64,000 bases of DNA from WLWS01 sp965243105 (GTDB lineage Bacteria > Pseudomonadota > Gammaproteobacteria > Eutrophobiales > Eutrophobiaceae). Each line of letters opens with the position of its first letter. Position 1 is the stretch's first letter. Positions 61,747 through 64,000 of the stretch are shown piece after piece. The notes below the pieces were generated by a model. It did no database searches, was not told where the DNA came from, and saw only the letters and a program-made list of their open reading frames with translations. The translations under genes were made by a program, and so were the position numbers. The DNA lies in assembly GCA_965243105.1 (NCBI GenBank), contig CBDEUC010000001.1:62001-126000 (forward strand), given 5' to 3'.

Positions 61747-62766
61747 CTAGAATGACAATCCAAACTTGAGAGACTGCGGTGCCGGCTCAGGCCTGGGCGC
61801 CATGGGCTTGTACTGGAACTCCAGTAGTATGGCGCTGCTACCTGCACCCTCGTTGACAATAAACATGTTGCCCCGCGGATCAAAAGAAATACCCTCTGGT
61901 TGGCGAAATAGTGTCTTTGGCAATGGCCTGACAAAATGAATCAGGCCGCTGTGGTCGCTCACAACGAGTAACTGGCCCCGGGCTGCAATATGGTAGATGT
62001 GCCCGGTCAGTGGATGCACCGCGAGTCCCGAAGGTTGAAAACTCTTCTTTTGTTTGAGGTTAAACTTGTCGGCCTTGCTACCGCCTACCTGGGCCTGGTA
62101 AACACGCTTGATTTCCGCCATATCCAGTAGCAGGTATGGCTTATCCAGTAATGTTTGCTGCTGGATGTCAAAGGCAAATACGGCCCGCTTGTCCTTGCGT
62201 CTCTTGTCGCCGAGCCTGGGTGTTTCCTTCAGGCCAATGAGTAACTGGCCGCGATTGCGATCTATCGCAAGCCCCTCGGTGTCATCGCTGGCCCTGAGAA
62301 AGTTTTCAAGCTTTACCGTGGGCAGCCGGGTGTTGCCGGTATCCGGCAGGTAGAGGAGATCCCCGTCGCTCTTCAGCACCCATGCTTCCCTGCCAAGCAC
62401 TACCAGCCCCTCGTAGTCTCCGCTATCGGCAAAGGGCACTTCATTGATTATGCGGTTTTCCAGCAGTGAATAGATGTAGAGGACACCGTGTTCATCCTGC
62501 ACCATGCCCACGTGGGCACCATCAATGTAGCTCACCGCCGAGGCTTCCTCCAGCACCGCGGGGAGGGCGAGTTTTCTCACCGGTTCGCCAAGCTGGTAAG
62601 GAAAATGGGGCCCAAGAGCGGACACGCCACTCTCCAGCGATGCCAGCCAGGTTTCGTTGGCAATGTGCCGACCTGTTTTCATACCGACAGAAAAAGTCAG
62701 CAACAGCACCAGCGCGGTGGCAAACTGCGCCGCGGTTCTCGAGCCCGAAAGATTGATGACTGCCAT
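61747..62766 (-). CDS. SdiA-regulated family beta-propeller protein
   Basis: The 339-residue protein has an N-terminal membrane anchor (about residues 14-28) and a repeated beta-propeller of the SdiA-regulated family: EEASAVSYIDGAHVGMVQDEHGVLYIY, DYEGLVVLGREAWVLKSDG, DTEGLAIDRNRGQLLIGLKE, QPSGLAVHPLTGHIYHIAARG, QPEGISFDPRGNMFIVNEG. It would face the periplasm. The family function is not known. It is a single gene converging on tRNA-Thr and divergent from the phosphatase at 62975. Confidence 0.82.
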   Translation of the reverse strand: MAVINLSGSRTAAQFATALVLLLTFSVGMKTGRHIANETWLASLESGVSALGPHFPYQLGEPVRKLALPAVLEEASAVSYIDGAHVGMVQDEHGVLYIYSLLENRIINEVPFADSGDYEGLVVLGREAWVLKSDGDLLYLPDTGNTRLPTVKLENFLRASDDTEGLAIDRNRGQLLIGLKETPRLGDKRRKDKRAVFAFDIQQQTLLDKPYLLLDMAEIKRVYQAQVGGSKADKFNLKQKKSFQPSGLAVHPLTGHIYHIAARGQLLVVSDHSGLIHFVRPLPKTLFRQPEGISFDPRGNMFIVNEGAGSSAILLEFQYKPMAPRPEPAPQSLKFGLSF

Positions 62767-62974
62767 GCGGGCAATTATAACCCTATTCGATTGCTCCTTA
62801 CTTTTAAAAAAAACTGCGTATTTTTAATTGCTTAAATGCGCCATGTTGGCCCAGATCGGAACTAGTTCACGTAAATGGATATCTAAACAGCAGGGAGTCC
62901 ATGCAGCACTTGCCGGTCCCATACCGCCTGGGCTAACCTCAAGTCTTCAACACAAGGAATAGCAGCCAATACCC

Positions 62975-64000
62975 ATGTTCCGATATTTTCTTAGCACCCT
63001 GTTCACCACTGCCGTTCTCAGCCTTTCTTCTCAGTCTTTTGCGGCACAGGACTGGTCATGGCAGACGACGGGTCGAGTCATCGCCATGTCCGATATACAT
63101 GGCGCCAATGAAGAATTCCTTGAACTCGTCAGGGGCCTGGGGCTGGTGGACGCTGAGGGCAAGTGGAGCGGTGGCAAGGATCACCTGGTGATAGTCGGTG
63201 ACATCCTTGACCGTGGCGCCGGCTCCCGGGATGTACTGGAGATGGTGATGCGACTCGAAGACGAGGCGCAACAGGCGGGTGGCCGCGTACACATGCTTCT
63301 GGGCAACCATGAGATCATGAATCTCATCGGTGACCTGCGTTACGTGGCCAGCGGTGAATTCGCGCGTTATGCTGAACTGGAAGATGGCGCAGTCCGAAAT
63401 GCCGCGCTGGAGGAATACAAACGTCTGCGGATCGGCGGCGCTCTTGATGAGGAAGAACTTGAAGCTGCCTTCAGCAAGGCGCACCCTCCCGGTTTCTTCG
63501 CCCACCAGGTACTGTTTTCCAGCAAGGGAAAAATAGGGCAGTGGCTATTGCAGCGCCCTGTCATCATCAGGGTTAATGATAGCGTGTTTGTTCATGGTGG
63601 CTTATCCCCGGCGGTGGCTGGTCAAAGCCTGCAACAAATTAACGAATCGCACAGCATGGCACTGCGCACATTTACCGAAAACCGCGATTACTTTATCAAT
63701 AAAAACATCCTTGAATATGGCACGAATTTTTACAAGCAGCCTGACAGGGTAAAGGGCATGCTGAAACTGTTAAAAAAGCAAAAGTCAATTGGCGCCGAGG
63801 ACGAACGTCGCGCATCGCAGTTTTACTCCGCCTACGAGTCCAGCATATTTGATGATGCCTCGCCCACCTGGTACCGCGGGAATGTTGGCTGCAGCGCGGC
63901 AATTGAGCGTGCACGTTTGCAGGCAGTACTGGCCAATCTAGGTGCGAAGCGACTGGTCATAGGGCATACACCGACTGCAACGCGAACTATTGAAAGCCGC
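62975..64000 (+). CDS. Shewanella-like protein phosphatase (calcineurin-like metallophosphoesterase), partial
   Basis: From ATG 62975 an open frame of 342 codons runs off the right edge. A signal peptide (cleavage near SFAA) is followed by the metal-binding motifs SDIHG (39-43), GDILDRG (75-81), GNHE (110-113), HGGL and GHTP. This order is the PPP-like Shewanella-like phosphatase pattern. It should be periplasmic and remove phosphate from proteins or small molecules. The C-terminus is outside the window. Confidence 0.88.
   Translation, partial: MFRYFLSTLFTTAVLSLSSQSFAAQDWSWQTTGRVIAMSDIHGANEEFLELVRGLGLVDAEGKWSGGKDHLVIVGDILDRGAGSRDVLEMVMRLEDEAQQAGGRVHMLLGNHEIMNLIGDLRYVASGEFARYAELEDGAVRNAALEEYKRLRIGGALDEEELEAAFSKAHPPGFFAHQVLFSSKGKIGQWLLQRPVIIRVNDSVFVHGGLSPAVAGQSLQQINESHSMALRTFTENRDYFINKNILEYGTNFYKQPDRVKGMLKLLKKQKSIGAEDERRASQFYSAYESSIFDDASPTWYRGNVGCSAAIERARLQAVLANLGAKRLVIGHTPTATRTIESR

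Noticed and set aside
1..64000. CRISPR array, insertion sequence or prophage
   Set aside because: No regularly spaced repeats, transposase, integrase or phage structural gene was seen in either strand.

Overview
The window looks like a chromosomal piece of an aerobic, free-living Gammaproteobacterium, probably marine or aquatic. The housekeeping order rplU-rpmA-obgE-proB and rpsT / murJ-ribF-ileS-lspA-ispH next to a fimT-pilVWX-pilY1-pilE cluster is the gammaproteobacterial (Pseudomonas-like) arrangement. The TonB receptor, a PEP-CTERM protein and several Rieske oxygenases fit an organism using dissolved aromatic compounds. The genus cannot be told from the sequence alone.

Region 1 (1-5.2 kb): a partial nucleotide-transporter-like membrane protein, a PPOX-fold flavoprotein, an exported methyltransferase, an exported DJ-1/PfpI protein and a CHASE4-HAMP-GGDEF diguanylate cyclase.

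Region 2 (5.2-37 kb): a large catabolic island in four transcription blocks. (a) An AraC regulator (5186-6211) diverges from a nine-gene run at 6368-14492: Rieske oxygenase + 113-aa helical partner, acetamidase/formamidase, a second Rieske + partner pair, two NTF2-like proteins, an MFS transporter and a tannase/feruloyl-esterase-family hydrolase. (b) A putative regulon around a second AraC regulator (16914-17942): flavin reductase with MarR-like tail, three AhpD/CMD proteins, a TonB receptor, HyuA/HyuB, a StyA-like monooxygenase and an ABM-domain protein. Its four promoters share a composite operator, two half-sites of the form GGWA-N4-CGGATA spaced 21-22 bp. (c) A VanA-type Rieske oxygenase followed by a PnpC/PnpD (HapC/HapD) hydroquinone 1,2-dioxygenase pair and a semialdehyde dehydrogenase (28677-32963). 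(d) A convergent operon (37033 to 32977) for a CaiB/BaiF CoA-transferase, a MaoC/HTD2-like hydratase, a 2Fe-2S ferredoxin and a methylsuccinyl-CoA-dehydrogenase-like protein. Together (c) and (d) suggest that a methyl-substituted hydroquinone is opened and its branched C5 product oxidised through mesaconyl-CoA and citramalyl-CoA. This is inference; no thiolase, maleylacetate reductase or citramalyl-CoA lyase was seen here.

Region 3 (37-39 kb): a PEP-CTERM protein gene behind a well-matched sigma-54 promoter, tRNA-Pro(CGG), a hairpin-rich repeat block and a second, truncated copy of the tRNA-Pro 5' part.

Region 4 (38.6-64 kb): ispB, rplU-rpmA-obgE-proB, htpX, rpsT, murJ-ribF-ileS-lspA-ispH, small exported proteins, the minor-pilin operon fimT-pilV-pilW-pilX-pilY1-pilE on the minus strand (its PilY1 is enlarged by three repeated domains inside the von Willebrand domain), tRNA-Thr(CGT), an SdiA-regulated-family protein and a partial Shewanella-like phosphatase. 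No CRISPR array, insertion sequence, integrase or rRNA gene was found.
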